From: Clostridiales bacterium
GTDB taxonomy: Bacteria > Bacillota > Clostridia > Lachnospirales > Lachnospiraceae
Direction: 5' to 3'
DNA: 64,000 nucleotides
Assembly (NCBI GenBank): GCA_019424245.1
Contig: JAHYZV010000006.1
Coordinates: 62,001 to 126,000, forward strand
Shown: positions 8,454-17,377 of the stretch, piece after piece
Layout: each line of letters begins with the position of its first letter
Position numbering within the stretch: position 1 is the stretch's first letter
Notes under the pieces: model-generated
Database searches by the model: none
What the model saw: the letters and a program-made list of their open reading frames with translations, nothing else
Told to the model about the DNA's origin: nothing
Made by a program: the position numbers and the translations under genes

Positions 8454-9311
8454 TTACAATATAATCTTTGATAATGCATCAATTATAATTCCCCATGCTA
8501 CACCACTCACATAAAGAATCGCAAGAATTCTAAAATTATCCTTCATATCATCGTTCTCTCTGAACAGCACAAGAATACCTACTCCCGAACCGGCAAGCAG
8601 TCCTGCCATAAGAGAGCCAAGTCCAAGTACGCCTTCAATATAAAGCTGTGTTAATACTACTGATGATGCACAGTTAGGAATAAGACCTATAATTCCCGCT
8701 ATCAATGGTCCAATAACAGGCTTATTAAGTATAAGATTTCCCAAAGTCTCTTCACCAACAAAGTGAATTAAAGTATTAAGTGCAAAAGATATAACAACAA
8801 TAAATGCAAATATAGTTATTGTATGTCTTAACGCTGACTTAAATATGCTTGTCTCACAGCCACAGTGGTCATGATCACATACATGTCCAATCTTTTCTAC
8901 CATATTATAACTTTTCTTGCTTCTTCTCACTATCAGATCAATTACAACACCCATTATAAGACCTATAAAAACCTTAATGAGTATAAGCTTGACAAGCACT
9001 AATACATCTACCTGTTCTGATAAAAATACTGGTATCATCTCGTCTGAAGTAGACATAAAGATGGCAATAAGCGTTCCCATAGTAATTACTTTACCTGCAT
9101 ACAGGTTAGATGCCGCTGTAGAAAAACCACACTGTGGAACAGCTCCAAGTAAAGCTCCTATAACAGGCCCAGCCTTGCCAGAATCCTTAACAAACTTCTT
9201 CGTCCTGGCACTTGTCTTATGTTCAAGATACTCCATAGCAAGATAAGTCAGAAAAAGAAACGGCAACAGTTTAACACTATCAATGATAGTATCAAATACC
9301 ACATCCATCAT
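8454..9311 (-). CDS. Putative heavy-metal/arsenic exporter (ArsP_2-like permease)
   Basis: About 285 residues with roughly eight to ten membrane spans. Two similar halves carry PQCGFS and PNCASS, cysteine motifs typical of the 10-TM metal exporter family (PF11449 type). A central cytoplasmic loop HVCDHDHCGCETS is rich in His and Cys and could bind metal. The start at 9311 follows GGACGA by nine bases; the longer frame from 9344 has no ribosome site. Arsenic is the usual guess for the family, but the real substrate is unknown. The next gene upstream is a PAP2 phosphatase. Confidence 0.75.
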   Translation of the reverse strand: MMDVVFDTIIDSVKLLPFLFLTYLAMEYLEHKTSARTKKFVKDSGKAGPVIGALLGAVPQCGFSTAASNLYAGKVITMGTLIAIFMSTSDEMIPVFLSEQVDVLVLVKLILIKVFIGLIMGVVIDLIVRRSKKSYNMVEKIGHVCDHDHCGCETSIFKSALRHTITIFAFIVVISFALNTLIHFVGEETLGNLILNKPVIGPLIAGIIGLIPNCASSVVLTQLYIEGVLGLGSLMAGLLAGSGVGILVLFRENDDMKDNFRILAILYVSGVAWGIIIDALSKIIL

Positions 9312-9359
9312 GATATACAATCGTCCTTTCTTAAAAACAGTCACATAGTTACATATTCA

Positions 9360-9950
9360 TTATGCCTTGGCAAAAAGCTTCTTATAAGGTTCTTCTCCCG
9401 AAAACACCTTTCTTGCTTTCTCTGATCTTTTCATAATAAGCTTTGTAAAAAAATAACCTATTACTCCATACAGTGATCCAAGTAACAGACTCGCAAGTAC
9501 ATCTGTTGGATAATGAACTGTAAGATATAATCTTGAAACTGCAATCAGAGCTGCAAGTATAACTGCGGGAATTCCTTTCTTTCTGTCCCACAATATAATA
9601 GCTAATGCCGCTGCAAAAGAAGCTGATGTATGTCCTGATGGGAAAGACCAGTCCTTAATGCCATTAAAGATTCCATAAAGATTCTCAAATGTCGGATCTG
9701 CATTGAATGGTCTTATTCTTGCTGACAGATTCTTCATAATTCCGTTACACATAATAAGTGACAGAATAAGTCCAATTGCCATACTAAGTCCTAACTTTCT
9801 GTCTTTCTTAAATACCGGTATAAATAAGAACGCCGCACATAATAAAATCCAGAATATTCCAGCATTTCCAAGACAGGTTATAGCATACATAACCGGATCT
9901 GTTACAGGATTATGTAATGATTCAAACCAGTGTAAAATCTGAAGTTCCAT
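9360..9950 (-). CDS. PAP2-superfamily membrane phosphatase
   Basis: 196 residues, about six membrane spans. All three catalytic motifs are present: KNLSARIRPF, PSGHTSASF and SRLYLTVHYPTDV. Such proteins dephosphorylate lipid pyrophosphates, for example undecaprenyl pyrophosphate in wall recycling, or phosphatidic acid; the sequence does not decide which. Strong AAGGAG before the ATG. It lies about 50 bases ahead of the metal-exporter gene in the direction of transcription. Confidence 0.9.
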   Translation of the reverse strand: MELQILHWFESLHNPVTDPVMYAITCLGNAGIFWILLCAAFLFIPVFKKDRKLGLSMAIGLILSLIMCNGIMKNLSARIRPFNADPTFENLYGIFNGIKDWSFPSGHTSASFAAALAIILWDRKKGIPAVILAALIAVSRLYLTVHYPTDVLASLLLGSLYGVIGYFFTKLIMKRSEKARKVFSGEEPYKKLFAKA

Positions 9951-10029
9951 AATAATCTCCTTATCATATCATTCTAGTACGCTCCTTTTCAGGCACACCA
10001 GAATATTCTATGATATAAGAAAACATTTG

Positions 10030-10431
10030 TCAATTAAAGGAATACGTTTTTTCATAGTAACATTTTCCTGTTCTTCCACCAAATGGATATTCATATTCTT
10101 CTGTAACTCCAATCTGAAACAACCCTCTGTCTAAATCTGAATCTATAAGTTTAACAGTAACATTACCATCTGATGCAACTCTTTCACTTAAAACCACACA
10201 AAATTCTTCCATCAGATCAGTCAGTATCTGTTGTCTTTTCCCAGCATCATATGTTGTAAAATATTTATCAGCATATACATCACCCATCCTGTCAAATGCA
10301 AAATCCATTGCACCGTCAAGACTTCTGTTGACTTCATCTCTTCTAATATTGTTTCCTGTTATCGACGCATGTATCATGACTATTAACGCTATAACAACAA
10401 TAATACCACTACATGTAATAACTCCTCTCAA
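10030..10431 (-). CDS. Tad-locus membrane-anchored pseudopilin-like protein
   Basis: About 133 residues: one N-terminal membrane span (residues 3-23) and a soluble remainder ending with a segment containing two Tyr-rich stretches. It has the layout of TadE/TadF-like minor pilins, but no family signature I can name. The only in-frame start near the N-terminus is TTG at 10431, six bases after the stop of the preceding gene, so translation is probably coupled. Last gene of the pilus-like operon. Function inferred from position. Confidence 0.65.
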   Translation of the reverse strand: MRGVITCSGIIVVIALIVMIHASITGNNIRRDEVNRSLDGAMDFAFDRMGDVYADKYFTTYDAGKRQQILTDLMEEFCVVLSERVASDGNVTVKLIDSDLDRGLFQIGVTEEYEYPFGGRTGKCYYEKTYSFN

Positions 10432-10437
10432 ATATCT

Positions 10438-10812
10438 TCAGCTTACAAAGTAACGTGCAAGTCCTTTATATGTATGTTGCGAAGAATAACCAAACATAGC
10501 CGCAGACAGCGGATATTCCAGTGTGTATTCTATATATTCATAATCACCTGCCCTGCTTACGTCTCCATATGTAAGCCTCATACCCCCTTTCTGAACTGAC
10601 CTGGCTAACACATAAAGCTTCTTATCTCTAGCTTCCTCTGATAATTCACTATCAGGAATATCCCCACAATATGCTTCAATATAATTCTCAATATACTGGC
10701 TTATCTCTCCTGCATCAGAAACTCTCTGATTAATCCTTATGAAATCAATAGAAAAGAAACATACCAATGCAAATATAACAAGATAAACTGATGTCTCAAT
10801 TATCCCCTTCAT
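10438..10812 (-). CDS. Tad-locus membrane-anchored pseudopilin-like protein
   Basis: 124 residues with an N-terminal membrane span (MKGIIETSVYLVIFALVCFF) followed by a soluble domain with the stretch YEYIEYTLEYPLSAAMFG. The arrangement matches TadE-like minor pilins. AAAGGGGG lies six bases before the ATG. It resembles the following gene in length and topology, suggesting a pair of minor subunits. I do not recognise a named family. Confidence 0.65.
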   Translation of the reverse strand: MKGIIETSVYLVIFALVCFFSIDFIRINQRVSDAGEISQYIENYIEAYCGDIPDSELSEEARDKKLYVLARSVQKGGMRLTYGDVSRAGDYEYIEYTLEYPLSAAMFGYSSQHTYKGLARYFVS

Positions 10813-10830
10813 TAATACCCCCTTTATCTG

Positions 10831-10968
10831 CTATCCAAGGCATGAACCTATCACACCTAAAAGTATATTTCTGTACGCAGACATAGACATTCCAATCATT
10901 GTCATGGCAACCACCACTGCACACATTCCTATTACTGCTTCTCCGTATGTATTAATAACATCCTTCAT
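10831..10968 (-). CDS. 45-residue pilin-like single-span peptide
   Basis: The reading frame encodes a peptide beginning MKDVINTYGEAVIGMCAVVV, almost entirely one hydrophobic helix, ending SCLG. It starts inside the stop codon of the 35-residue gene (ATGA overlap) and has AGGGGTGAT upstream. The N-terminus is related to those of the peptides at 10965-11072 and 13608-13790, which share the pattern M-x-(D/H)-(I/V)-I-x-x-Y-(G/A). It may be a major Flp-type subunit or an accessory membrane peptide. Confidence 0.7.
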   Translation of the reverse strand: MKDVINTYGEAVIGMCAVVVAMTMIGMSMSAYRNILLGVIGSCLG

Positions 10969-11072
10969 ATTCTTATCACCCCTGTAAAGATATTTCCAAA
11001 AATATTAATCATTGAATAAGATACAATCAGTCCAATTATCACTCCTGCATATTCATCAATAATATGATTCAT
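10965..11072 (-). CDS. 35-residue pilin-like single-span peptide
   Basis: A very short frame starting MNHIIDEYAGVIIGLIVSYS with a strong GGAGG seven to eight bases before the ATG. It is one hydrophobic helix with a short basic tail. It overlaps the 45-residue gene by four bases and follows the TadB/C-like gene by 17 bases. The overlap, the ribosome site and the family resemblance to its neighbours argue that it is a real gene. Role unknown. Confidence 0.65.
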   Translation of the reverse strand: MNHIIDEYAGVIIGLIVSYSMINIFGNIFTGVIRI

Positions 11073-11089
11073 ATAATATACACCTCCAA

Positions 11090-12571
11090 TTATAAGTACA
11101 TATTAACAACTAACATCATATCAACCGCCATCTTAAATGCCACAAAAAAAGTTGGTATATACTCAGAAAATCTCATCATGCTTGTACTGTCAAGATATCT
11201 GGCAGCCTCTGCCTTATCTGATAATTCATAATTTCTTCTTACGAGAGCATTAATCGTCTGATTCATGCTGTCCCTGTCTAGATCTCCTATTGAATACAAC
11301 ATTCTGACTGCCGATTGGATATCCATCACATCAAATTCATTTAAGAAACTATAATATGGCATGATATCAGATGGATTGAGTTCAATCTCATATATAAACT
11401 TTCCTAAAGATTCTTTCATGATAACAGGACAGCTATCATAAGTATCTTCAACTGCTGACAATAATGGTTTATTTTCAAGATTAACTGCTAAGTCTCTTAG
11501 CCATTCTGTAAAACCACAATATAAGTCATTCTTAATTCTTCCTGCTGAACCTTTTCTCTGTGTAAATGGCGTTATTATAAACAGAAACATAACTGCAGCA
11601 ACACATATCGCCGCAATCTTTAACTGTACTAATACGAGAATTATCACTGTAAGCAGCATAATCCCCCATAACGGAATCATCTTTAAAGTAATCTTCTTTG
11701 CTTCCGACTTAAATACATTATTATAATCACGCATTATCTGCTTATCTGTTCTGGCTTCTCCTATCCAGTCACAACCATAATGCTTACGGGTATATATGTA
11801 AAACAGCATGCATAGAACAACAAACACAATGGAAACGCACTGATATGCCAGAGTATCTGTTATGCTAAGCGGCTCTTTTGAAAACATATTAAGAGTACTG
11901 CACATAACGGTAGTAAGCATTGCAAGCACCATGCTTATCATTATTCCTATAGTAATATCCCGCTTTATCTTTCTTATCTCTGACTGATACTTATATACAT
12001 TATTAACCCATCTGTCAAAATCCTCCAGAAGCACTTCCATTGCTCCTGTGTATCGTCCACCCTTTTCTTCTACACTGACTAAGAACTTATGAAGTGTCCG
12101 TATTCTTGAACAATCATATTCTTCTTCAACAATCTTCAATGCATCTTCATATACTCTTTCCCCCATTCCATATTGAAGTTCTTCAATTGCCCGTGAAAGA
12201 CATCTCTTCAGTCTTCCGCTGCTGATTGCATACGCATCCTGAAGTGCAATATTAACCTTCGGATTCCTGATAAACGAGTATGTCATCTGGTGAAGATACA
12301 CATCCACATCTGCAAATCTTGACGCTTTACTTCTTTCCATAAAATAATTCCTTACCAGTCCGGGAATCATAATTACAGCCAGAATCATAACAAATAACGC
12401 TGCGATATAATTAATTCTGTACAACAGACATGCACCATATACAGCAACTCCTGCAAGCATGGTTGATAAAACAAATCTTCTTACAGACATAACGCCATTC
12501 AGATCTGCAATATCCTCCATTAACTGCTTTACAGATAAATATCTTAATATCTTCTTCAATTGTGCCTCCAT
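11090..12571 (-). CDS. Fused TadB-TadC-like pilus assembly membrane protein
   Basis: 493 residues with two cytoplasmic T2SSF-like regions (about 86-200 and 348-460) separated and flanked by seven predicted membrane spans (about 33-52, 55-75, 206-228, 243-261, 297-317, 319-336, 471-491). The first region has the TadB-like FLVSVEEKGGRYTGAMEVL; the second has LRDLAVNLENKPLLSAVEDT. Normally TadB and TadC are separate proteins of about 300 residues each. The gene overlaps the ATPase gene. A TTG at 12559 with GGAGG five bases upstream and a TTGA overlap with the ATPase stop is an alternative, perhaps better, start. Confidence 0.8.
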   Translation of the reverse strand: MEAQLKKILRYLSVKQLMEDIADLNGVMSVRRFVLSTMLAGVAVYGACLLYRINYIAALFVMILAVIMIPGLVRNYFMERSKASRFADVDVYLHQMTYSFIRNPKVNIALQDAYAISSGRLKRCLSRAIEELQYGMGERVYEDALKIVEEEYDCSRIRTLHKFLVSVEEKGGRYTGAMEVLLEDFDRWVNNVYKYQSEIRKIKRDITIGIMISMVLAMLTTVMCSTLNMFSKEPLSITDTLAYQCVSIVFVVLCMLFYIYTRKHYGCDWIGEARTDKQIMRDYNNVFKSEAKKITLKMIPLWGIMLLTVIILVLVQLKIAAICVAAVMFLFIITPFTQRKGSAGRIKNDLYCGFTEWLRDLAVNLENKPLLSAVEDTYDSCPVIMKESLGKFIYEIELNPSDIMPYYSFLNEFDVMDIQSAVRMLYSIGDLDRDSMNQTINALVRRNYELSDKAEAARYLDSTSMMRFSEYIPTFFVAFKMAVDMMLVVNMYL

Positions 12572-13593
12572 ATATACGGATCATCTATTCCGTATTTAAT
12601 AAACTTATCCATAATATCCTGTGGAATATCACTATCCAGAAATTCCCCATCTTCATATATAACAGTACATGTATTCTCTCCCTGATTCCTGCTTAAAAAA
12701 CCTACCTGGCTAATATGTCTTCTTTCAAATCTGTCGCAATCAACAAGCAGCACAAGATCAATATACTTATATATACTGTTAATAAATCTGTCTGACGATT
12801 CTCCATTACCCAGCATAGAATACATTCTGTCTGGCATATCCCTTATATCATCCAGATGCATAGTCGTCATACAATAAGCTCCCGTAGATAAACTGTTAAG
12901 AAGCTCCATAACTTCTGGTCCTCTTGATTCTGAAAGAAGAACCCAGTCAATGTTATGTCGTAAACCTGCTCTTATAATATCCTGATATGTAATCTTAGAA
13001 TCCACAAAAAACTCAACACACTTGCTATGTGGATTAATCTGCCTGTAATGTATCTCCTGATTATCCTCATAAACACCAACCTTTTCTTCTGCCGGAATAA
13101 ATGTAGCCAGATACTTAAGAAGTTCTGTCTTTCCTGCATGAGGCTGTCCACCAATTACAGTTGAAAGATGAGCCATCACACAATTCTCAAGCAATGTAAT
13201 AATACTCTCAGGAGCATAATCAGACTTAACAAGGTCACTATGCCCAAATCTAAGTTTCCTTGGAATCTTTCTTATAGCCATGCTCTTTCTTCCACACCTT
13301 GATTCGTGCCATATTGAGATTCTTAAAGATTCAGTATTAGCCTCCAATATCGGGTGCATTCTGTTAAAAGATGCACCCATAATATTGGCAAGTCTTATAG
13401 ACAGATTATCCATATACCTGTCACTAAGCTCTTTCATGGAAATATAGCAGCCTCTTCCCAACTGTGTTATCCAAAGATTATATCCATCCCACTCGATATC
13501 AGTTACAGTATCATCAGATATCTCATCCTTAATCTCTGAAAAGATATCCTCTTTATTATTCTCTATCAGCTCCTGAAGCTGTTCTTTCTCCAT
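12556..13593 (-). CDS. TadA/CpaF-like secretion ATPase
   Basis: About 345 residues. The P-loop is GGQPHAGKTELL and the downstream VLLSESRGPEVMELLNSLST and MTTMHLDD segments correspond to the TadA ESRG and HxxS regions. This hexameric type powers assembly of Flp/Tad pili at the membrane. The start at 13593 has GAGG seven bases upstream; the ATG at 13599 lies too close to it. The N-terminal domain is shorter and more divergent than in CpaF. It overlaps the membrane platform gene by 16 bases. Confidence 0.85.
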   Translation of the reverse strand: MEKEQLQELIENNKEDIFSEIKDEISDDTVTDIEWDGYNLWITQLGRGCYISMKELSDRYMDNLSIRLANIMGASFNRMHPILEANTESLRISIWHESRCGRKSMAIRKIPRKLRFGHSDLVKSDYAPESIITLLENCVMAHLSTVIGGQPHAGKTELLKYLATFIPAEEKVGVYEDNQEIHYRQINPHSKCVEFFVDSKITYQDIIRAGLRHNIDWVLLSESRGPEVMELLNSLSTGAYCMTTMHLDDIRDMPDRMYSMLGNGESSDRFINSIYKYIDLVLLVDCDRFERRHISQVGFLSRNQGENTCTVIYEDGEFLDSDIPQDIMDKFIKYGIDDPYIWRHN

Positions 13594-13607
13594 ATACATT
13601 CCTCACA

Positions 13608-13790
13608 TTACTGATTAGGTCTGCTCGCATCAATAGCATCATATATATGCTCCTTATACGAAATGTCACTAACAGCACCTTTAGTTCTGTCTGAAACAAT
13701 AGTAACAACTGCTGCTGTAAGCAATACTGCTGCAAGTACCCCCGCAAGTGCTATAACGACCTTTCCATAATGCTCAATAATATCATGCAT
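13608..13790 (-). CDS. 60-residue single-span pilin-like protein
   Basis: Begins MHDIIEHYGKVVIALAGVLA, one membrane helix and a soluble tail of about 28 residues. ATG at 13790 follows GGAGG by eight bases; a TTG six bases earlier is less well placed. It is first in the pilus-like operon and shares its N-terminal pattern with the tiny peptides at 10965-11072 and 10831-10968. The tail suggests a longer member of the same paralogous set. Confidence 0.75.
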   Translation of the reverse strand: MHDIIEHYGKVVIALAGVLAAVLLTAAVVTIVSDRTKGAVSDISYKEHIYDAIDASRPNQ

Positions 13791-13843
13791 ATACAAATCC
13801 TCCTCTTGATTAAATTATTTAAAAAGTACTTTTTATATTGTGG

Positions 13844-13872
13844 ATATTATCACACATTTAAAAGTTTGTAAA
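13844..13872 (-). promoter_or_regulatory. Promoter of the Tad-like operon
   Basis: Minus-strand TTTACA (13872-13867), 17 bases, TAATAT (13849-13844), about 55 bases before the first gene. It sits just beyond the terminator of the upstream lipoprotein gene, so the operon is an independent unit. Confidence 0.6.
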
Positions 13873-13893
13873 GTATAAAAATATATAAATTTC

Positions 13894-13933
13894 AAAAAAA
13901 GACTTTCGCATCATAATATAATGCAAAAGTCTT
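13894..13933 (-). terminator. Rho-independent terminator after the lipoprotein gene
   Basis: AAGACTTTCGCAT (13899-13911) and ATGCAAAAGTCTT (13921-13933) pair with one G-T wobble. On the minus strand the stem runs into seven T residues (13894-13900). Confidence 0.85.
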
Positions 13934-13939
13934 AAAATA

Positions 13940-14263
13940 CTATTTCTTATTAAGTTCTATTGTATTGTTTCCATCGCTTAAAGAAAGTACATTTTTCTTG
14001 ATTGAATATGTATACTCATCTGTCTCTTCTGTCCCAAGGAAACTGATTGTTATGCTCAGCTTTCCATCTTTTGCTTCATACGAAGTAATTGAAACGCTTA
14101 TCTCTCCTATCTGCTGGATTCCTGTTCCATCATCATTGAAAGTATAAGTATAATCATCTCCTTCCCATGTTCCAACAACCGTTGCTTCCTTACCACAGCC
14201 TGCAAATACTGCAATCACTGTAATAAGTACAGCTAATATGCTTACTCTCTTAAGTAATTTCAT
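13940..14263 (-). CDS. Small secreted lipoprotein
   Basis: 107 residues. A signal peptide ends in the lipobox VFAGC, so Cys23 should be lipidated. The mature part (VGTWEGDDYTYTFNDDGTG) is a short beta-rich domain like the lipocalin-like DUF5640-type lipoproteins of Clostridia; that assignment is tentative. It follows murF by ten bases and ends at the terminator at 13894-13933. Function unknown. Confidence 0.75.
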   Translation of the reverse strand: MKLLKRVSILAVLITVIAVFAGCGKEATVVGTWEGDDYTYTFNDDGTGIQQIGEISVSITSYEAKDGKLSITISFLGTEETDEYTYSIKKNVLSLSDGNNTIELNKK

Positions 14264-14273
14264 AAAACCTCCA

Positions 14274-15683
14274 TTATAAATTAATTGTTTTTACAGCCTC
14301 TACAACTTTGGTAAATTCCATACCATGAGATGCCTTTATAAGTATATTATCACCTGTTTTCAGAATATGTCCAATACATTTTAACATATCATCTCTTGTT
14401 TCAAAATCATGTACTTCACAACCATGCGCATTGTAATTAGTGTAAATATACGCCCTTGTTCCTGCCGCAATCTGTGCAGCAAGGTCGCCTGCAGTTATAA
14501 GTACATCAATATCCTTTGTTCCAAGATACATCCCAACATCGTAATGCATCTGTTTCTCGTTCTCCCCAAGCTCAAACATACTTCCAAGAATAGCAACTTT
14601 TCTTCCAATAGCAGTGTCAAGAACATCAAGAGATGCCTTCATTGAAACTGGATTAGCATTGTAGCAGTCATCAATTATTGTAAATCCATTTTCCTTAATA
14701 ATATTGTTTCGTCCGGCAATTGTCTTTAAATTCTTCACTCCACGCTCAATCTCAATAGATGAAAGTCCAAGCACAGAACCAACAAGTGCTGCTGCCATCG
14801 CATTATATACCATATGATGTCCAGGTACAGGTACAGTCAGGTCAAATGTTGAATAGTTATCTGATGTTTTGATTCCATGAATTGTAAAGCTGGTTCCATC
14901 AAGTCCAAGACTCTTGATATTATCTGCATATACCCCGTCTTTGTTGCTTATTCCGAACACAAGCGGTCGCTTGCCGTGTACCTGGCTTATTGTTGATAAT
15001 TTGTCATCATCTCCGTTAACAATAACAATTCCATCCGGATTCATATGATTAAATATCTCTGTCTTAGCCTTAAGAATTCCATCTCTTGTTCCAAGATTCT
15101 CAAGATGGCAAAAACCGATATTAGTAATAACACATATGTCAGGCTGTGCAATCTTAGATAATCTGTCCATCTCACCAAAATCACTGATTCCCATCTCAAG
15201 AACAGCAACTTCATCATCTTCTGTCAGTCTGAAAACAGTAAGTGGAAGCCCAATCTCATTATTGAAATTACCAAGTGTCTTTAACACCCTGTATTTTTCA
15301 GATAAAACAGAGCTTATTGTTTCCTTAGTACTTGTTTTACCAACACTTCCTGTGATTCCTACAACCTTGACATCCAGATTATTTCTGTAAAGAAGTGCAA
15401 GATCCTTTAATGCCTGAAGACTTGATTCAACCTGTATATACGAACGTTCTTCATCTGGCAGCTCCTTTTCAGAAATAACGCATGCAGCGCCCTTCTCAAA
15501 GCATTGTCCTATAAAATCATGGCCATCACTTCTTTCCCCTTTAATAGCAATAAAAAGCCCGCCCTCAGCTACCTTTCTGCTGTCAATCGTAATGGCAGTA
15601 ATCTCTTTGTCATAATCTTCTCCATTGCCATGATATATGCCGTTAACAGCTTGTGTCATGGCTCTTAAGGTCATTCCCTTCAT
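14274..15683 (-). CDS. murF: UDP-N-acetylmuramoyl-tripeptide--D-alanyl-D-alanine ligase
   Basis: 469 residues, normal for MurF. The ATP motif is GSVGKTSTKETISSVL (about residue 110), followed by TNIGFCHLENLGTRDGILKAK and the Mur-ligase segment DDCYNANPVSMKASLDVL. It adds D-Ala-D-Ala to the UDP-MurNAc-tripeptide in the cytoplasm. It overlaps the nitroreductase gene by four bases and lies near ddl, which makes the D-Ala-D-Ala substrate, so the group is functionally coherent. Confidence 0.95.
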   Translation of the reverse strand: MKGMTLRAMTQAVNGIYHGNGEDYDKEITAITIDSRKVAEGGLFIAIKGERSDGHDFIGQCFEKGAACVISEKELPDEERSYIQVESSLQALKDLALLYRNNLDVKVVGITGSVGKTSTKETISSVLSEKYRVLKTLGNFNNEIGLPLTVFRLTEDDEVAVLEMGISDFGEMDRLSKIAQPDICVITNIGFCHLENLGTRDGILKAKTEIFNHMNPDGIVIVNGDDDKLSTISQVHGKRPLVFGISNKDGVYADNIKSLGLDGTSFTIHGIKTSDNYSTFDLTVPVPGHHMVYNAMAAALVGSVLGLSSIEIERGVKNLKTIAGRNNIIKENGFTIIDDCYNANPVSMKASLDVLDTAIGRKVAILGSMFELGENEKQMHYDVGMYLGTKDIDVLITAGDLAAQIAAGTRAYIYTNYNAHGCEVHDFETRDDMLKCIGHILKTGDNILIKASHGMEFTKVVEAVKTINL

Positions 15684-16240
15684 AACACAATATCCTCAAT
15701 TCTTTTCTTAGGCACATGATGTACCTGATTCTCATCTCTGTAATACTTGATATCTCCATCCGCAGGAATATCCTCAAGCACCACTTCTTCTTTAGGATAG
15801 CCAAATGCAATGACATACACAATCTTTAATTCAGACGGTATATTTAGCTGTGTCTTTAACTCATCTCTTTTAACATTGCCAAAAAAGCATCCGCCAAATC
15901 CGGCTTCTGTAGCTGCCAGAAGCATTGTCTGTCCGACAATTCCCGCATCAACTTCATCATTGACATTCGCAGGACAGGTTATAACAATATATCCTGTCGG
16001 CTTCTCACCTTCAGATGGGCCATCCCAGTCCTTTAAATATCCGGCAAATCCTAATAGTCTGAAAACTTTCTCATTCTCTTCCTCATCACACACAATTCTA
16101 TACTTAAATGGCTGTCTGTTAGCTGCTGACGGAGTAAGTCTTGCAGTCTCAACAAGTTCCATAAGCTGCTGCCTTGTCAGCTTCTTTTCCTGATAAAATC
16201 TTCTGTATGATCTGTTTTTCTTAACAAGTTCCTTAATCAT
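15680..16240 (-). CDS. Nitroreductase-family protein
   Basis: 186 residues of the FMN-dependent nitroreductase fold: KKNRSYRRF at the N-terminus, TPSAANRQPFKYRIV for the flavin phosphate, and GFGGCFFGNVKRDELK near residue 120. Family members use NAD(P)H to reduce nitro compounds, quinones or flavins; the physiological substrate is unknown. It sits between ddl and murF and overlaps murF, so it is cotranscribed with wall-precursor genes. Confidence 0.88.
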   Translation of the reverse strand: MIKELVKKNRSYRRFYQEKKLTRQQLMELVETARLTPSAANRQPFKYRIVCDEEENEKVFRLLGFAGYLKDWDGPSEGEKPTGYIVITCPANVNDEVDAGIVGQTMLLAATEAGFGGCFFGNVKRDELKTQLNIPSELKIVYVIAFGYPKEEVVLEDIPADGDIKYYRDENQVHHVPKKRIEDIVL

Positions 16241-16293
16241 AACATAACTAACCTCGTTTTATAAAAATGCATTATTATACATTTACATTTCTT

Positions 16294-17325
16294 CTATTCA
16301 TACTTTGCAAGAGATATCTCGATAATCTTCTCTGTAAGTTCATCATACGATATACCTACTGCTGCTGCCTCCTGAGGAATAAGGCTTGTGTCAGTCATTC
16401 CTGGAAGTGTATTAATCTCAAGACAGAATATATTATTATTCTTATCAAGAAGTTCATCAACTCTTGCGTATGTTGTTACGCCTGCTGCCTGGCAGCATTT
16501 TTCTGCCCAGAACTGCATCTGGCTTGCAATATCTTCTGGAATATTGGCAGGGCATGTCTCTTTGTTAGAGCCAGCCTTGTACTTATTCTTGTAATCATAG
16601 AAGCCTTCAAGCGGTTCAATCTCAATTACTGGAAGTGCCTTTCCATCAAGCACTGCAACTGAGAATTCTCTTCCATCAACAAACTCTTCAACAAGTACAG
16701 TATCTTCATAAGAAAATGCTTCATCAAGTGCATCTTCAAACTCTTTCTCGTTATGTGCTATCGAAACACCAACGCTTGAACCACCACAACAAGGCTTAAC
16801 AACACATGGGAATGGAACATACTCAATCTTATGTCCTTTATGTAATGTAACACCCTTAGGCATAGGAATTCCCTCTGGTACAAGAACCTTTTTTGCAAGT
16901 TCCTTGCTCATTGATATAGCACTGCTTAAATAATCTGTACCTGTATATCTGATTCCAAGCAGATCAAATGTAGCCTGGACCTTACCATCTTCACCATTGC
17001 TTCCATGAAGTCCCATGAATACCATATCTGCTTCTTTACACAATTCTAATACATTACGTCCGAAAAAGCTTTCTCTTGCCTCTGTTCTTCTCTTAACCTC
17101 TGCCGGAATGTCCGCTGTTTTCTTCTTTAAATTGTCAGACAGTTCTCCCAAATCATTCTTTTCTGTGAAAAATGTCTTAACCTCACTGTCATCAACACCT
17201 AAGAAGATATCAAGCATATTTGCTTCATGTCCGTTTCTTCTAAGACTCTCGCATACTCTGTATCCTGTGACTAATGAAACGTCTCTTTCTGTACTTGTTC
17301 CACCTGCTAAAACTACTATTCTCAT
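16294..17325 (-). CDS. ddl: D-alanine--D-alanine ligase
   Basis: 343 residues from the ATG at 17325, seven bases after AAAGGAG. An in-frame ATG at 17442 would add 39 residues of low-quality sequence without a ribosome site. VVLAGGTSTERDVSL, GLHGSNGEDGKVQ, EEFVDGREFSVAVL and EINTLPGMTDTSLIP are Ddl hallmarks of the ATP-grasp fold. It joins two D-alanines for peptidoglycan. Its upstream region contains several DnaA-box-like nonamers (17348-17377). Confidence 0.95.
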   Translation of the reverse strand: MRIVVLAGGTSTERDVSLVTGYRVCESLRRNGHEANMLDIFLGVDDSEVKTFFTEKNDLGELSDNLKKKTADIPAEVKRRTEARESFFGRNVLELCKEADMVFMGLHGSNGEDGKVQATFDLLGIRYTGTDYLSSAISMSKELAKKVLVPEGIPMPKGVTLHKGHKIEYVPFPCVVKPCCGGSSVGVSIAHNEKEFEDALDEAFSYEDTVLVEEFVDGREFSVAVLDGKALPVIEIEPLEGFYDYKNKYKAGSNKETCPANIPEDIASQMQFWAEKCCQAAGVTTYARVDELLDKNNNIFCLEINTLPGMTDTSLIPQEAAAVGISYDELTEKIIEISLAKYE

Positions 17326-17347
17326 AATTTCTCCTTTATCCCTGAAC

Positions 17348-17377
17348 TTTTCCACAATATCCACATAGTTATTCACA
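17348..17377 (+). promoter_or_regulatory. Cluster of DnaA-box-like nonamers upstream of ddl
   Basis: Three nonamers on the plus strand: TTTTCCACA (17348-17356), ATATCCACA (17357-17365) and TTATTCACA (17369-17377). The last is a perfect match to TTATNCACA and the others differ at one base. TAATCCACA (17435-17443) and TTATGCAGA (17449-17457) are weaker. The rest of 17378-17471 is AT-rich and without genes. Binding by DnaA is inferred. Confidence 0.45.
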
